A DNA stretch of 64,000 bases from Dyadobacter jiangsuensis (GTDB taxonomy: Bacteria; Bacteroidota; Bacteroidia; Cytophagales; Spirosomataceae). Shown piece by piece: positions 6,388-14,670 of this stretch. Made by a program: the position numbers and the translations under genes. How positions within the stretch are numbered: the first letter of the stretch is position 1; each line of letters begins with the position of its first letter. The stretch covers positions 1 through 64,000 of the forward strand of contig NZ_PYAS01000008.1 of the NCBI RefSeq assembly GCF_003014695.1. Direction: 5' to 3'. The notes below the pieces were generated by a model. It saw only the letters and a list, made by a program, of their open reading frames with translations. It made no database searches and was not told the origin of the DNA.

Positions 6388-6633
6388 ATGAAGGACCAAG
6401 AAAACATCGGCAGAATCGAACAGTATGTAATCGATTACGTAAGGGAACTACGTGTGAGTAACAATTTACTTCAAGAGGACATCGCCACCATCCTTGGAAC
6501 CACAAAAGCATTCATCAGTAATGCGGAAAGCACCAATCATCGGGCTAAATACAATCTCAAACACATTGATAAGTTGGCCCAGCATTTCAATCTCTCTCCC
6601 AGGGACTTCTTACCTGAAAAGACGTTACAATAA
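6388..6633 (+). CDS. XRE-family helix-turn-helix regulator
   Basis: The 81-residue protein is almost only an HTH_3 domain: VSNNLLQEDIATILGTTKAF is followed by ISNAES, then a closing helix, LKHIDKLAQHFNLSPRDFL, typical of Cro/C1-type repressors. It is divergent from the sigma/dCas12f/RNA operon and shares a short intergenic region with two inverted repeats. This suggests that it represses that operon and itself, a common design for mobile-element cargo. It could instead regulate mobilization genes. No toxin-like partner is adjacent, so a toxin-antitoxin role is less likely. Confidence 0.8.
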   Translation: MKDQENIGRIEQYVIDYVRELRVSNNLLQEDIATILGTTKAFISNAESTNHRAKYNLKHIDKLAQHFNLSPRDFLPEKTLQ

Positions 6634-7018
6634 TCGGATTGTGTTCGGGTCATAAATTGCAAATCGACTTGGCACTTTCAGTCGCTCTTATACAAATCCA
6701 TATTGGGATTGGGACTGCTACAAACATATAGCTTACATATGGTCAAAGCTGGAGACGGGGCTAAGTCGCTGTCCACTCGAAGGACATCAGCCAGATCATG
6801 ATCAGTGCAAACGAAAGTTACAAAGCAAAAAATAACGGTTGCAAGCCTGCACTCCGCTATCCGGCTTTTTAGCTGATCGCTCGGCAGCCAGCCGCACCCT
6901 AAACCGCTGGATAGGCTTGCAACCAAGGGACAAGCCCCGTCATTTTTTCTTTGATCGATAGGCAGCGATTGCCCTGAGCACAGAGCCGGGGCCAAAGCAA
7001 CTTAAATGCCTTTCAATC
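6634..7018. other. Intergenic region between XRE and ardA genes
   Basis: This 385-bp stretch has no convincing gene; a 105-codon minus-strand frame here has no recognisable domain and overlaps a large inverted repeat. It holds the 12-bp inverted repeat at 6837-6924 and presumably the ardA promoter. Confidence 0.5.
6837..6924. repeat. 88-bp structure with perfect 12-bp terminal inverted repeats
   Basis: GGTTGCAAGCCT (6837-6848) and AGGCTTGCAACC (6913-6924) are perfect inverse copies. Inside, TATCC and GGATA extend the pairing after a bulge of about 9 nt on one side. It could fold as a long cruciform or RNA hairpin upstream of ardA. I see no target-site duplication. Possible roles are single-strand promoter, transposon relic or regulatory RNA. 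Single-strand promoters that drive early ardA expression on entering plasmids are known, which makes the position notable. Confidence 0.5.
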
Positions 7019-7576
7019 ATGAGAAATCTTGAAAGTACTCCTAAAATCTATGTGGGAACCTACAGCCAGTACAACAATGGGTCACTGTTTGGTAAGTGGT
7101 TTGACCTGACGGACTTCGCTGACTTCAAAGAATTCCTGCAAGACTGCTACGAATTTCATCGAAATGAACTGGACCCGGAGCTGATGCTCCAGGACTGGGA
7201 GAACATCCCGGATTTTTTGATATCAGAATGCAGCCTACATAAAGAGGCATTTACATATTTCGAGGCCATCGGTGAAATGGATCATGAGACTGCCGAAGCA
7301 TTCGAGATTTACTGCAAACAGATTAACTATTGGCCATCCAACGGGTACGAATTAGATGACCAACTTGATGGATTCCGGGAAAGCTACCGAGGATTCTTCG
7401 GCGGTTCAGGGAAAGATGCTACACTTGAATACACCTACCAATACATCGAAGAGACGGGACTACTCTCAGGCGTACCATCCGCGCTCGAAAAATATTTTGA
7501 CTACGAAGCTTTCGCGAAAGACCTGTTTTTAGAAGGGTACAGTGAATATGAAGGTCATGTTTTCGTAGACTACTAA
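7019..7576 (+). CDS. ardA: ArdA-family antirestriction protein
   Basis: The 185-residue, very acidic protein has the ArdA hallmarks: PKIYVGTYSQYNNGSLFGKW near the N-terminus, LDPELMLQDWENIPDFLIS, and FDYEAFAKDLFLEGY near the end. ArdA mimics B-form DNA and blocks type I restriction enzymes (and sometimes modification), protecting DNA as it enters a new host. The length fits the family. It is encoded at the right side of the mobilization region, ahead of a hairpin, and supports the view that 1-7.6 kb is one transferable element. A structured 88-bp repeat lies 95 bp upstream. Confidence 0.9.
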   Translation: MRNLESTPKIYVGTYSQYNNGSLFGKWFDLTDFADFKEFLQDCYEFHRNELDPELMLQDWENIPDFLISECSLHKEAFTYFEAIGEMDHETAEAFEIYCKQINYWPSNGYELDDQLDGFRESYRGFFGGSGKDATLEYTYQYIEETGLLSGVPSALEKYFDYEAFAKDLFLEGYSEYEGHVFVDY

Positions 7577-7585
7577 TAGTTTTTT

Positions 7586-7620
7586 CGATGGAATAACCGT
7601 CACTGACTGTTATTCCATCG
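7586..7620 (+). terminator. Hairpin after ardA
   Basis: CGATGGAATAAC (7586-7597) and GTTATTCCATCG (7609-7620) form a perfect 12-bp stem with an 11-nt loop, 9 bp after the ardA stop. There is no T-run after it on the plus strand (a T-run precedes it), so termination strength is uncertain. Confidence 0.55.
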
Positions 7621-8040
7621 ATTATTAGACTTACATTACGGTAAATGGGCAATTAGTTGTTTTCTGTTTGCAAATCGCGAACAAAAAACCAGCTTTGAAG
7701 TATGACATCACATAATGGCATGAGCCCCAAGGGCGTGATCGTCCTCTGACAGATTGTTTTGTGGGAAAACAGATCTTCGCAATATCGGGATACCGATTGA
7801 ATCCGCATGAGTGTTGAGAATATATCCCCGCTGAGTAGTCCCGAGATCATCAGCGGGTGTTTGCTGCGCACAGCTTAAATAATCACACTAATTACCTGGA
7901 AGAATCCGCCCCGTAGATTCCAAACCACCGCCAGAACCAGCTCACCTGCTATTTTTATCGTTATTTCTGATACTATCTTTCACAAACTGGCGCTGATTGA
8001 AATTTTGTATTAGTTTACATAGGCACTAAAACCCTGGACT
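7621..8040. other. Junction between mobile element and catabolic island
   Basis: These 420 bp carry no gene I can support. A short CCCGCTGA/TCAGCGGG hairpin lies at about 7830-7860, and the first copy of the bipartite operator is at 7946-7976. The right boundary of the mobile element should be here or nearby, but I see no attachment-site repeat. Confidence 0.4.
7946..7976 (-). promoter_or_regulatory. Bipartite operator copy A (upstream of araC-type gene)
   Basis: On the minus strand this reads ATAGTATCA, an 11-bp spacer, then AAAAATAGCAG. It matches three other 31-bp copies in the window. It lies 64 bp before the AraC-type gene, in reverse orientation relative to that gene, and probably serves autoregulation. 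Confidence 0.65.
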
Positions 8041-8910
8041 ATGAAAGCTGTTGAATTCCACCTGCCTCAGGATGTCGATAAATCCTTCATCGTGTTCCGC
8101 GAAAAAGGCGATTTCTTTCCTGCGCCCTGGCACTACCACGCGCATTTTGAATTTGTATTGGTCAATAAGAGTACAGGTAAAAGGATGGTTGGTGACCATA
8201 TCGGCTATTTTGAAGAGGATGACCTCGTTTTCATGGGTTCGCTGCTGCCACACGTATGGGTGAATGATCCTGTTTACCTGGAACGAAAAGCGAAAGAGCA
8301 AGCCGATGCGCTGGTGATCCACTTTACCGACGATTTTCTGGGGGAAGATTTTATGAATATTCCGGAAATCGATAATTTGAGAAAAGTCCTCGCCCTGGCC
8401 GACCGCGGCCTTGCATTACGCGGTGATACGCGTACCCGGATCAACAAACTGATCCGTGAAATGCCCCCAATGAGTGGGTTACAGCGACTGTCCAACCTTT
8501 TCCTGATATTCGATATCATGTCGACCACGTCGGAATATGATCTTTTGGCTAGCCCGCGCTTCGTTCAAAACTTCCATTACGATTCCTCCGACCGCTTCAA
8601 AAAAATCACCGGCTATATCATGCAAAACTTTGACAAGGATATTAGTCTCAGTGAAATCGCCGCCGTAAGTAGCATGGGCGTCACTGCATTTTGTAATTTT
8701 TTTAAGGAACAGTTCCGGGTTACGTTTGTAGAATACCTTACTACGGTCCGGATTGGTCACGCCTGCAAATTACTGTCACAAAATGACCGGAACGTGGTGG
8801 AAGTAGCTTATGAATGCGGCTTTAATAACCTGGCGAATTTCAACCGGCAATTCAAAAAACTGAAATGCATGACGCCGAGCGATTACCGCAAAACGCTGGC
8901 AATCCGATAA
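8041..8910 (+). CDS. AraC-family transcriptional regulator
   Basis: A 289-residue regulator with an N-terminal cupin-like sensor domain (WHYHAHFEFVLV at about residues 31-42, GYFEEDDLVFMG) and a C-terminal double helix-turn-helix of the AraC/XylS type (about 185-285: ISLSEIAAVSSMGVTAFCNF, then VVEVAYECGFNNLANFNRQF). Such proteins bind direct-repeat half-sites and activate catabolic operons when a small ligand is bound. Four matching 31-bp sites lie in the window: one upstream of this gene and three upstream of the minus-strand catabolic units that follow. This makes it the likely activator of the whole island. Confidence 0.92.
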   Translation: MKAVEFHLPQDVDKSFIVFREKGDFFPAPWHYHAHFEFVLVNKSTGKRMVGDHIGYFEEDDLVFMGSLLPHVWVNDPVYLERKAKEQADALVIHFTDDFLGEDFMNIPEIDNLRKVLALADRGLALRGDTRTRINKLIREMPPMSGLQRLSNLFLIFDIMSTTSEYDLLASPRFVQNFHYDSSDRFKKITGYIMQNFDKDISLSEIAAVSSMGVTAFCNFFKEQFRVTFVEYLTTVRIGHACKLLSQNDRNVVEVAYECGFNNLANFNRQFKKLKCMTPSDYRKTLAIR

Positions 8911-8950
8911 AGTCGTGTGGTTTCGCTGGTAGTACTACTGAAATATAGTA

Positions 8951-10345
8951 TTAGCGGCGGGCATCGGCGAGGCTTTTCGCCAATACCAGCAGCTTTTCAC
9001 GAATCGTATCTTCCGCTCCCGGCATAAGGCAGCTGTAACGGCAGCGCCAGGTTTCGTATCCTCCCTTGACGATTTCCTCCGCCGGAGGCACATAACCTAC
9101 GTTCCCATTGGCCATGCTGATCGTGAAATAATGCGCTGCCACGGAATTTTCTTTGAGGTACAGTCCCGTTTCCGAAAAAAACTCTCCTGCCAGTCCACCT
9201 ATCATTCCATCGCCTATCCTGATCACCTGCACAGGACATTCGCGCCGGTCGGGCATTTCATTGAGCAATATCTGCTCTCTCGCATATATCTGCTTCAACC
9301 CTTCCTGATCCGGTTCAATGGTTTCAAAACGCGCGCCGGCCAGGAGCCCGGCTGCTGTTTCAAGTTCGCGGGAACTGGGTTTGGCAACGGGAATAGACAC
9401 ATTCTCCAAAGTCGCATCCAGCAATACATCCGATTTCCATTCCAATGTATCCACACTCTGAAAAACCCGGCTCGCCAGATCAGAACCTATCAATTCGCTT
9501 TTTGCAAAATGCGCCTTGGGATACCGCTCGGGGTACATAAAATCCCAGATATTAACATCTCCGCTGGTACCGTTGCTCATCATTCCGACAAACTCCGGCC
9601 CTGCCCGGAGTTTGTCGCCGAGTGTCCTGGCAAATACCCCAAAATAGTCTGCTGAAATCGTCCCATTTTCCCAATCGCCCACATAATGCAGCGAATAATT
9701 TGCCAGTAAGCCAATCCAACGACCGTCCGTACCCCGCACTGCCAGGTAACCCAGCTCCGGATCGGTAGGTGCAATACTTCTGAAAATGCTGCTCTCTGCG
9801 CCAAATGGATTGGTCTTAATCAGATCATCCCCGCCCGAAACCGGGTTGAACGGGCGGTAATCTGTCTGCATTTCGTATCTGCGGCAAAGCAAATGCTCCG
9901 GAGCCTGTACACTTCCGAATGCCAGCTGTGCAGGGCGGAGATTTTGGATAGCCAACCGGACGGATTCGACAATCAGCCCCGGCAATTTCTGCGCATAAGC
10001 TGGGTCAACGCTGCCGAGATGCACATCCGCTACCGAACCCGCCGCGTGCGTGTGCGTACTCGAAATCAGGATGTGGGAAGCCGGAATGCCTGTTATCCGG
10101 GCTATATCCGCTTTAACAGGATTGAGAAACTCTCTCGGCATTACGCAAATATCCACCACCACCAAAGCAACGACGGTATCGTCACATTTCAGGACGAGCG
10201 CTTTGGAATACAGATCATCATGAATGTAAGTCGCATAATGCGTGATAAAATCCCCATTAATGCGGGTCCCCAGCGGAGGGGTAGTTTTAACTTGTGCAGC
10301 TCCGGATTGTAGCATGGGTTTGATTGGATTGGGCGTCTCGTTCAT
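8951..10345 (-). CDS. Neutral/alkaline ceramidase-like hydrolase
   Basis: The 464-residue protein resembles the N-terminal catalytic domain of neutral ceramidases: ILISSTHTHAAGSVADV carries the zinc-binding THTH motif (about residues 95-100), with NYSLHYVGDW and MMSNGTSGDVN downstream. No signal peptide is visible, so it seems cytoplasmic, unlike secreted ceramidases. Family members include amidase-like enzymes of unknown substrate, so the hydrolysed bond here is likely an amide or similar, but the substrate is not known. It is the last gene of the RidA-started operon and follows the M19 dipeptidase gene by 12 bp. Confidence 0.75.
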   Translation of the reverse strand: MNETPNPIKPMLQSGAAQVKTTPPLGTRINGDFITHYATYIHDDLYSKALVLKCDDTVVALVVVDICVMPREFLNPVKADIARITGIPASHILISSTHTHAAGSVADVHLGSVDPAYAQKLPGLIVESVRLAIQNLRPAQLAFGSVQAPEHLLCRRYEMQTDYRPFNPVSGGDDLIKTNPFGAESSIFRSIAPTDPELGYLAVRGTDGRWIGLLANYSLHYVGDWENGTISADYFGVFARTLGDKLRAGPEFVGMMSNGTSGDVNIWDFMYPERYPKAHFAKSELIGSDLASRVFQSVDTLEWKSDVLLDATLENVSIPVAKPSSRELETAAGLLAGARFETIEPDQEGLKQIYAREQILLNEMPDRRECPVQVIRIGDGMIGGLAGEFFSETGLYLKENSVAAHYFTISMANGNVGYVPPAEEIVKGGYETWRCRYSCLMPGAEDTIREKLLVLAKSLADARR

Positions 10346-10357
10346 TCACTCATTCTC

Positions 10358-11455
10358 TCATTCAATCATTCGATCATCCTTCCACGCCTCCCTCAAGAAT
10401 CTGAGCCAGTTTCCGCTGAAGATGTTGTCGATATCTGTCTCCGAGTAGCCTCTTCTTTCGAGAATGGATTCGTACTTCTGTAAGTCTGCAATCGAATTAA
10501 GGTCCCAGGGTGATTGCTCTGTGCCGAAAATGCCGTCGAGATCGCTCCCTATGGCAATATGATGACTATTTCCCGCCAGCTGGCAGATGTGATCCCAGTG
10601 ATCAACCAGATGTTCCAGCCGGATATCCAGTTGCCAGGGGTCGGAAACCATATCGATAAAACGGATGTCCATGGCCCAGCAATCGAGCATACCGCCAATC
10701 ACAGCGCCCCGCTCGATCAACCTTTTAATCTGATGGTCGGCAAGTTGCCGCTGGTTGGGCACAATTTTGCGGACGTTATGGTGGCTCGACCAGATAGGTC
10801 CGTCGTAACAATCCAGTGCCTGCTCGAAGCCTTCGTCTGTCAGATGCGTGGTATCCAGGATCATATTCAGCCGGGACATTTCACGCATTAACTCAAACCC
10901 CGCCGGCGTCACCGGCCCCTGCATCTTTGTCCCCGGAGCATACCTCCCGGGGCCGAAATGCGACAGGCCAACTGCCCGCAGGCCGTCGTCATAAGCTCTC
11001 TGCAAATAAGAAATATCTACCAGGGAATCGGCCCCTTCGAGACTTAAAATATAGCCGACAGGCTTCAATTCCGCCGCCGTTGACTGATCATTCCAAAGCG
11101 CCAGGTGTGCATTTAATCCCGTCAGGTTCCTGATCTGGACCATTTCGCCAAGCGCCTCCATTTCCCGGTACCAGGCCAGCTGCGCCTGCGTCATCGCCCA
11201 GGCTTGCTGAGGCGAATTCCAGCCTGCCAGCGCACTTCCCTGCGGGGTGTAACGCGCCAACTGGGTTGCTACTACCAGACCAATATTGCCCTTTCTAAGC
11301 TCCGGTAAACAAACGGTCCCTTTGCCGCGGTCATTTTTGTCCGACATGTGCATCTCGCGCTGCCGTATTTCAGCCAGTGGCCGGGTCAAGTCCCGGTTCC
11401 ATTCAATGGCATTCATAGACAAATCCAGGTGGCCGTCGAAAATCAGTCTGCTCAT
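10358..11455 (-). CDS. Membrane dipeptidase family protein (peptidase M19)
   Basis: The 365-residue protein has the M19 (renal dipeptidase) zinc motif DGHLD at residues 7-11 (H9, D11), the second metal region around SLEGADSL, a YDDGLRAVGLSHFGPGRYAP stretch, and a conserved DTTHL and SSHHNVR near residues 205-235 with IGSDLDG near 303. M19 enzymes cleave dipeptides, including D-amino-acid-containing and beta-lactam-like substrates. No leader peptide is seen. It sits in one operon with an aminotransferase, dehydrogenases and a ceramidase-like amidohydrolase, so the substrate may be an N-acyl or dipeptide-like conjugate rather than an ordinary peptide. Confidence 0.88.
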   Translation of the reverse strand: MSRLIFDGHLDLSMNAIEWNRDLTRPLAEIRQREMHMSDKNDRGKGTVCLPELRKGNIGLVVATQLARYTPQGSALAGWNSPQQAWAMTQAQLAWYREMEALGEMVQIRNLTGLNAHLALWNDQSTAAELKPVGYILSLEGADSLVDISYLQRAYDDGLRAVGLSHFGPGRYAPGTKMQGPVTPAGFELMREMSRLNMILDTTHLTDEGFEQALDCYDGPIWSSHHNVRKIVPNQRQLADHQIKRLIERGAVIGGMLDCWAMDIRFIDMVSDPWQLDIRLEHLVDHWDHICQLAGNSHHIAIGSDLDGIFGTEQSPWDLNSIADLQKYESILERRGYSETDIDNIFSGNWLRFLREAWKDDRMIE

Positions 11456-11461
11456 CGTTTT

Positions 11462-12358
11462 TTACCGAAAATTAAATCCGTTACGAACTTCCGCTACCTC
11501 TTCCGTGCTGTAATTAAAAGGATATTTCTCAATCAGTTCCCTTACCTGAACGCTGAATTTCCGATGCAATTCCTGCCATTTTTCCATTTCTCCGGCCGCA
11601 TACGCGTAAAAACCTGCTCCACTGCTCATTCCGGATTTCCGTTCCGACAACATTTGCCTGAAAAAGTCGGGGATTCGCGTGCAGTTGGAAAGCTCCGGAT
11701 TGAGGTCTTTCATAACCATTCCATAAGCATAAGTCCCCATCAGGTCCATGTAACGCAAATTCCCCGCAAACGGCAGATAATATCCGGCATCATTCCGGCA
11801 TGCGCGGTCGATATCTTCTACTGTGGCGAAACCATTTTCAACCAGATAAAAAGCCTCCCGGATCAGCGCGCCCATCAGTCGCATACGAACACCGGCGTTC
11901 CCTTTGATAATATACGGATCCTTATTCCACCACTTCTCAGCGGTCTGGCTAATTTGCCCGGCTATACCTTCATCGGTTACCTGATTCGTGATAATTTCAA
12001 GAAAAAAGGTAGTATCCGCCGGCTCCACCCAGTTCAGCCCGATGATCCGCCTGGGAAATGCCGCGTTTTCCTGCAACAGGTCCAGCCCGATAGTTTCCGT
12101 ATTGATTGCAATGATCGTATTTCCGCCCAGCTTGTCTTCCAATACCCTCAGTTGCTGCTTTTTAACAGCCAGGTCTTCTTCCGTGACTAATATTGCAAGT
12201 GCAAACGGTTCTCCTGCCTGATGCCAGGTCAGCTCAGAAATGTCTCTCTCCGCTGTAAAAACAAGCCCCGATTGTTGCAGGCAAGTTGCGATGCCGCTCG
12301 CGAGCATATGATCACCTACCAGCAATACAGGTTCCAATTGTTGTCCCCCTTTTGTCAT
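11462..12358 (-). CDS. 3-hydroxyacyl-CoA dehydrogenase-like protein with degenerate NAD site
   Basis: The 298-residue protein is related to the other dehydrogenase of this operon. The C-terminal helical dimer domain is well kept (RMRLMGALIREAFYLVENG, then ATVEDIDRACRNDAGYYLP), as is the GLNWVEPADTTFFLEII segment. The N-terminal Rossmann region, however, reads VLLVGDHMLASGIA, lacking the GxGxxG of the NAD-binding loop. It may therefore be a non-catalytic partner of the intact paralogue, or use a different cofactor mode. It is encoded 22 bp after the aminotransferase gene. Confidence 0.8.
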   Translation of the reverse strand: MTKGGQQLEPVLLVGDHMLASGIATCLQQSGLVFTAERDISELTWHQAGEPFALAILVTEEDLAVKKQQLRVLEDKLGGNTIIAINTETIGLDLLQENAAFPRRIIGLNWVEPADTTFFLEIITNQVTDEGIAGQISQTAEKWWNKDPYIIKGNAGVRMRLMGALIREAFYLVENGFATVEDIDRACRNDAGYYLPFAGNLRYMDLMGTYAYGMVMKDLNPELSNCTRIPDFFRQMLSERKSGMSSGAGFYAYAAGEMEKWQELHRKFSVQVRELIEKYPFNYSTEEVAEVRNGFNFR

Positions 12359-12380
12359 TTTTCCAGCTTAATACTTCTTG

Positions 12381-13679
12381 TCAAATATTTTTGAGAACTT
12401 TCTCCGCGGTAGCGACAGCCCGATCAATATCTTCATCCTTGTGCACCGCACTGATGTACCACAAGCCCCGACCGATCACCCGGATGCCCTCGTCGTGCAT
12501 ACCTGCGATGAATCTGCCCAGTTTGGCCTTATCTGCCATGAGCGTGTCGCGATAATCGGCAGTTTTTTTCAGGCTTGTGAAACTGATCGCAAACATCGGC
12601 CCAGGGCCTTCCACCAGCATGGCGTGACCAGTTGCGGCGGCGGCGGACCTCAGCCCTTCCATGAGTTTGCGGCCCAGCCGGATCATATTCTCGTGCGGCT
12701 GTTCATTTTCCAAAACCTCTATGGTAGCCAGCGCCGCGGCTACGGTCGGGTTATTGGCATTCATCGTGCCGGCATGTATCACTTTCGCCTGCTCAATCAG
12801 TTGCATCCATTCGTATTTACCAACAATTGCGCTGATCGCATAACCACTGGCGATGGCCTTGGCGAAAATCGACAGATCGGGAGTCACACCGAAGTACGTT
12901 TGTGCGCCTCCCAGGGATATCCGGAAGCCAGTGATCACTTCGTCGAATATGAGCGCAATATTGTTTTCTGTGCAAATATCCCTCAACCCCTGCAGGAAAC
13001 CCGGGATAGGCTCAATACATCCATTATTACACATAATCGGCTCTGTGATGATCGCCGCGATTTCGGCAGCCCGCTCAGCCACGATTTTACGTACCAGCTC
13101 GAGGTCGTTCCAGGGTAAAATGATAAAGTCATTTTCTACCCCCTCGGGCAGGCCCTGCGTCCAGGGGAATACATGCGGCTTTTCACGGCTGCCCAGTGCT
13201 TCCGGCGAAGGTGCGGAAATACCCCAGCATACATTATCCATCCAGCCATGGTAATGCCCTTCGAAGCGAAGGAATTTATTTTTCCCGGTTTTTGCCCGCG
13301 CGACGCGGAAAGCTGTCTGCACTGCCTCAGAACCGTCCAGACAAAAACGCATCAGCTCGGCAGAAGGAATGAGTTCATTGAGTTTTTCGGCCAATTCTAT
13401 TTCTTTCAAATGCTGGCCCGCAAACAATTGCCCCGTTTCGGAATATTCTCCGACCGCCTTCAAAACCTCCGGGTGAGAATGCCCGAGGATCAGCGGTCCC
13501 TGGCTAAGAGTAAAATCAAGGTATTCATTCCCGTCGACATCGTAGATCCTGCTTCCTTTCCCGTGCGTATAAAACAGCGCATGCGGATGGTTGTATTTTC
13601 TGAATTCAGAAGAAACTCCGCTGGCAAGTACTTTCCTGGCCCTTTCCAGCAAGGCGGCGGATTTTGAGTAAGTTTTCAT
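12381..13679 (-). CDS. Class III aminotransferase / glutamate-1-semialdehyde aminomutase-like
   Basis: A 432-residue PLP enzyme of fold type I. Motifs include GHSHPEVLKAV (66-76), DGSEAVQTAFRVARA (115-129), GHYHGWMD (141-148), IFDEVITGFR (244-253) and the PLP lysine in DLSIFAKAIASGYA (K274). It resembles glutamate-1-semialdehyde aminomutases and related aspartate-aminotransferase-family proteins, but its place in a catabolic operon points to transamination of an amino compound rather than haem synthesis. RidA in the same operon would clear the reactive enamine/imine by-products that PLP enzymes release. It overlaps the intact dehydrogenase gene by four bases. Confidence 0.88.
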   Translation of the reverse strand: MKTYSKSAALLERARKVLASGVSSEFRKYNHPHALFYTHGKGSRIYDVDGNEYLDFTLSQGPLILGHSHPEVLKAVGEYSETGQLFAGQHLKEIELAEKLNELIPSAELMRFCLDGSEAVQTAFRVARAKTGKNKFLRFEGHYHGWMDNVCWGISAPSPEALGSREKPHVFPWTQGLPEGVENDFIILPWNDLELVRKIVAERAAEIAAIITEPIMCNNGCIEPIPGFLQGLRDICTENNIALIFDEVITGFRISLGGAQTYFGVTPDLSIFAKAIASGYAISAIVGKYEWMQLIEQAKVIHAGTMNANNPTVAAALATIEVLENEQPHENMIRLGRKLMEGLRSAAAATGHAMLVEGPGPMFAISFTSLKKTADYRDTLMADKAKLGRFIAGMHDEGIRVIGRGLWYISAVHKDEDIDRAVATAEKVLKNI

Positions 13680-14659
13680 AATTTGTATAAATGCCCTTTC
13701 ACCTGCTCTTCCGAATACTTGGCAGCCAGGCTATGTATTTCAAGATTAAACCGAGTAAATGCCTCGTCCCACTGCTTGCCCTCACCGGGCCCATAGGGGT
13801 ACAGTCCCCTGTCATTGTGTATGCCCCGGGCTGTTTCAGCCACCATTACCTGCATCATTTCCGGCACGCCGGCCGCGTTACTCAGCTGCGGGAAAATATT
13901 ATCCAGGGCAGCAGCGTAATCTTTCAGCCCCAGATAATCCATTCTCCTGAAAACGCCCATTAAAGTCATCCATGAGCCTGCATCGTAGCGAAATACCTTG
14001 TCAAGATCCTCCCGGGTTGCATTCCCGCTTTCCATCTGATAGAATATTTCACGATACACCGCATACATCAGCCGGTTCGTAATAAAGCCGCGTATATCTT
14101 TTTTCAAAAGGGTGGGTTCCTTGCCCCATTGGTGAGCCAATGTAAATATGCGCTCGGCGAAAACTGGCATGGTCAGCTTACCACAGGTGATTTCCAGAAA
14201 ACGCGTCATAAACGCTGGTTCGGCCCAGTGAATACCCAGAAAGCGGCCCGGATTGGACACATAAGGTTGCAGCTCGCTAATGGGCAGCGCAGAAGTGTTA
14301 CTGCCGATGATGCACTCGGCGCTGACTACGTCGGTGATTTTCCTGTAAACCTCCGATTTGACGGCCAGCTTTTCGACTACACATTCGATTACAACCTGGC
14401 AGTCTGCCAGTACTGCATAATCCTGAGATATTTCGAGTCTCGCTTTCAGATCTTCATCCGAATCTGTCAGCCCTGCTTCCTGGCAATAATGAAGTTGGGT
14501 ATAGATCCTTTCATGTACATTTTCTGCGTCGGAAGCAATCGGAGCGATCGCCTTTACCGGGTGTCCGGAAATCAGCAGCGCAGCGACTATGCTGCTACCC
14601 ATCAATCCCAGGCCCACCACTCCCACCGGTATTGCCGCAACATTCGATTGTTCATCCAT
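13676..14659 (-). CDS. 3-hydroxyacyl-CoA dehydrogenase family protein (intact NAD site)
   Basis: I choose the ATG at 14659, just after the RidA stop, because the longer frame to 14695 overlaps RidA. The protein (327 residues) has the NAD loop GVVGLGLMGSSIV near residue 13, IIGSNTSALPISEL in the middle, the catalytic GIHWAEPAFM histidine region and a C-terminal helical domain (FITNRLMYAVYREIFY). Such enzymes oxidise beta-hydroxyacyl or related hydroxy acids. The substrate here may be a free hydroxy acid, since no CoA ligase or thiolase is nearby. The gene overlaps the aminotransferase start. Confidence 0.85.
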   Translation of the reverse strand: MDEQSNVAAIPVGVVGLGLMGSSIVAALLISGHPVKAIAPIASDAENVHERIYTQLHYCQEAGLTDSDEDLKARLEISQDYAVLADCQVVIECVVEKLAVKSEVYRKITDVVSAECIIGSNTSALPISELQPYVSNPGRFLGIHWAEPAFMTRFLEITCGKLTMPVFAERIFTLAHQWGKEPTLLKKDIRGFITNRLMYAVYREIFYQMESGNATREDLDKVFRYDAGSWMTLMGVFRRMDYLGLKDYAAALDNIFPQLSNAAGVPEMMQVMVAETARGIHNDRGLYPYGPGEGKQWDEAFTRFNLEIHSLAAKYSEEQVKGHLYKL

Positions 14660-14670
14660 ACTTGCGGCGC

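Noticed and set aside
6837..6924. Possible integron attC site
   Set aside because: Size is in range, but the RYYYAAC/GTTRRRY core sequences are missing, and no integrase or cassette array is visible.
6678..6995. 105-codon minus-strand frame between XRE and ardA
   Set aside because: No recognisable domain, overlaps the large inverted repeat, and has no operon context.
7653..7871. 72-codon minus-strand frame right of ardA
   Set aside because: No family, no plausible upstream signals, and it spans a hairpin-like region; probably a chance frame.
8935..8955. Fifth operator-like copy (GAAATATAGTATTAGC) after the araC-type gene
   Set aside because: Only the first half matches; it lies at the convergent 3' ends of two genes and lacks the AAAAGTAG block.
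11256..11266. CAACTGGGTT identical to part of the guide region
   Set aside because: A 10-nt match inside the M19 dipeptidase coding sequence that breaks off at once; likely chance.
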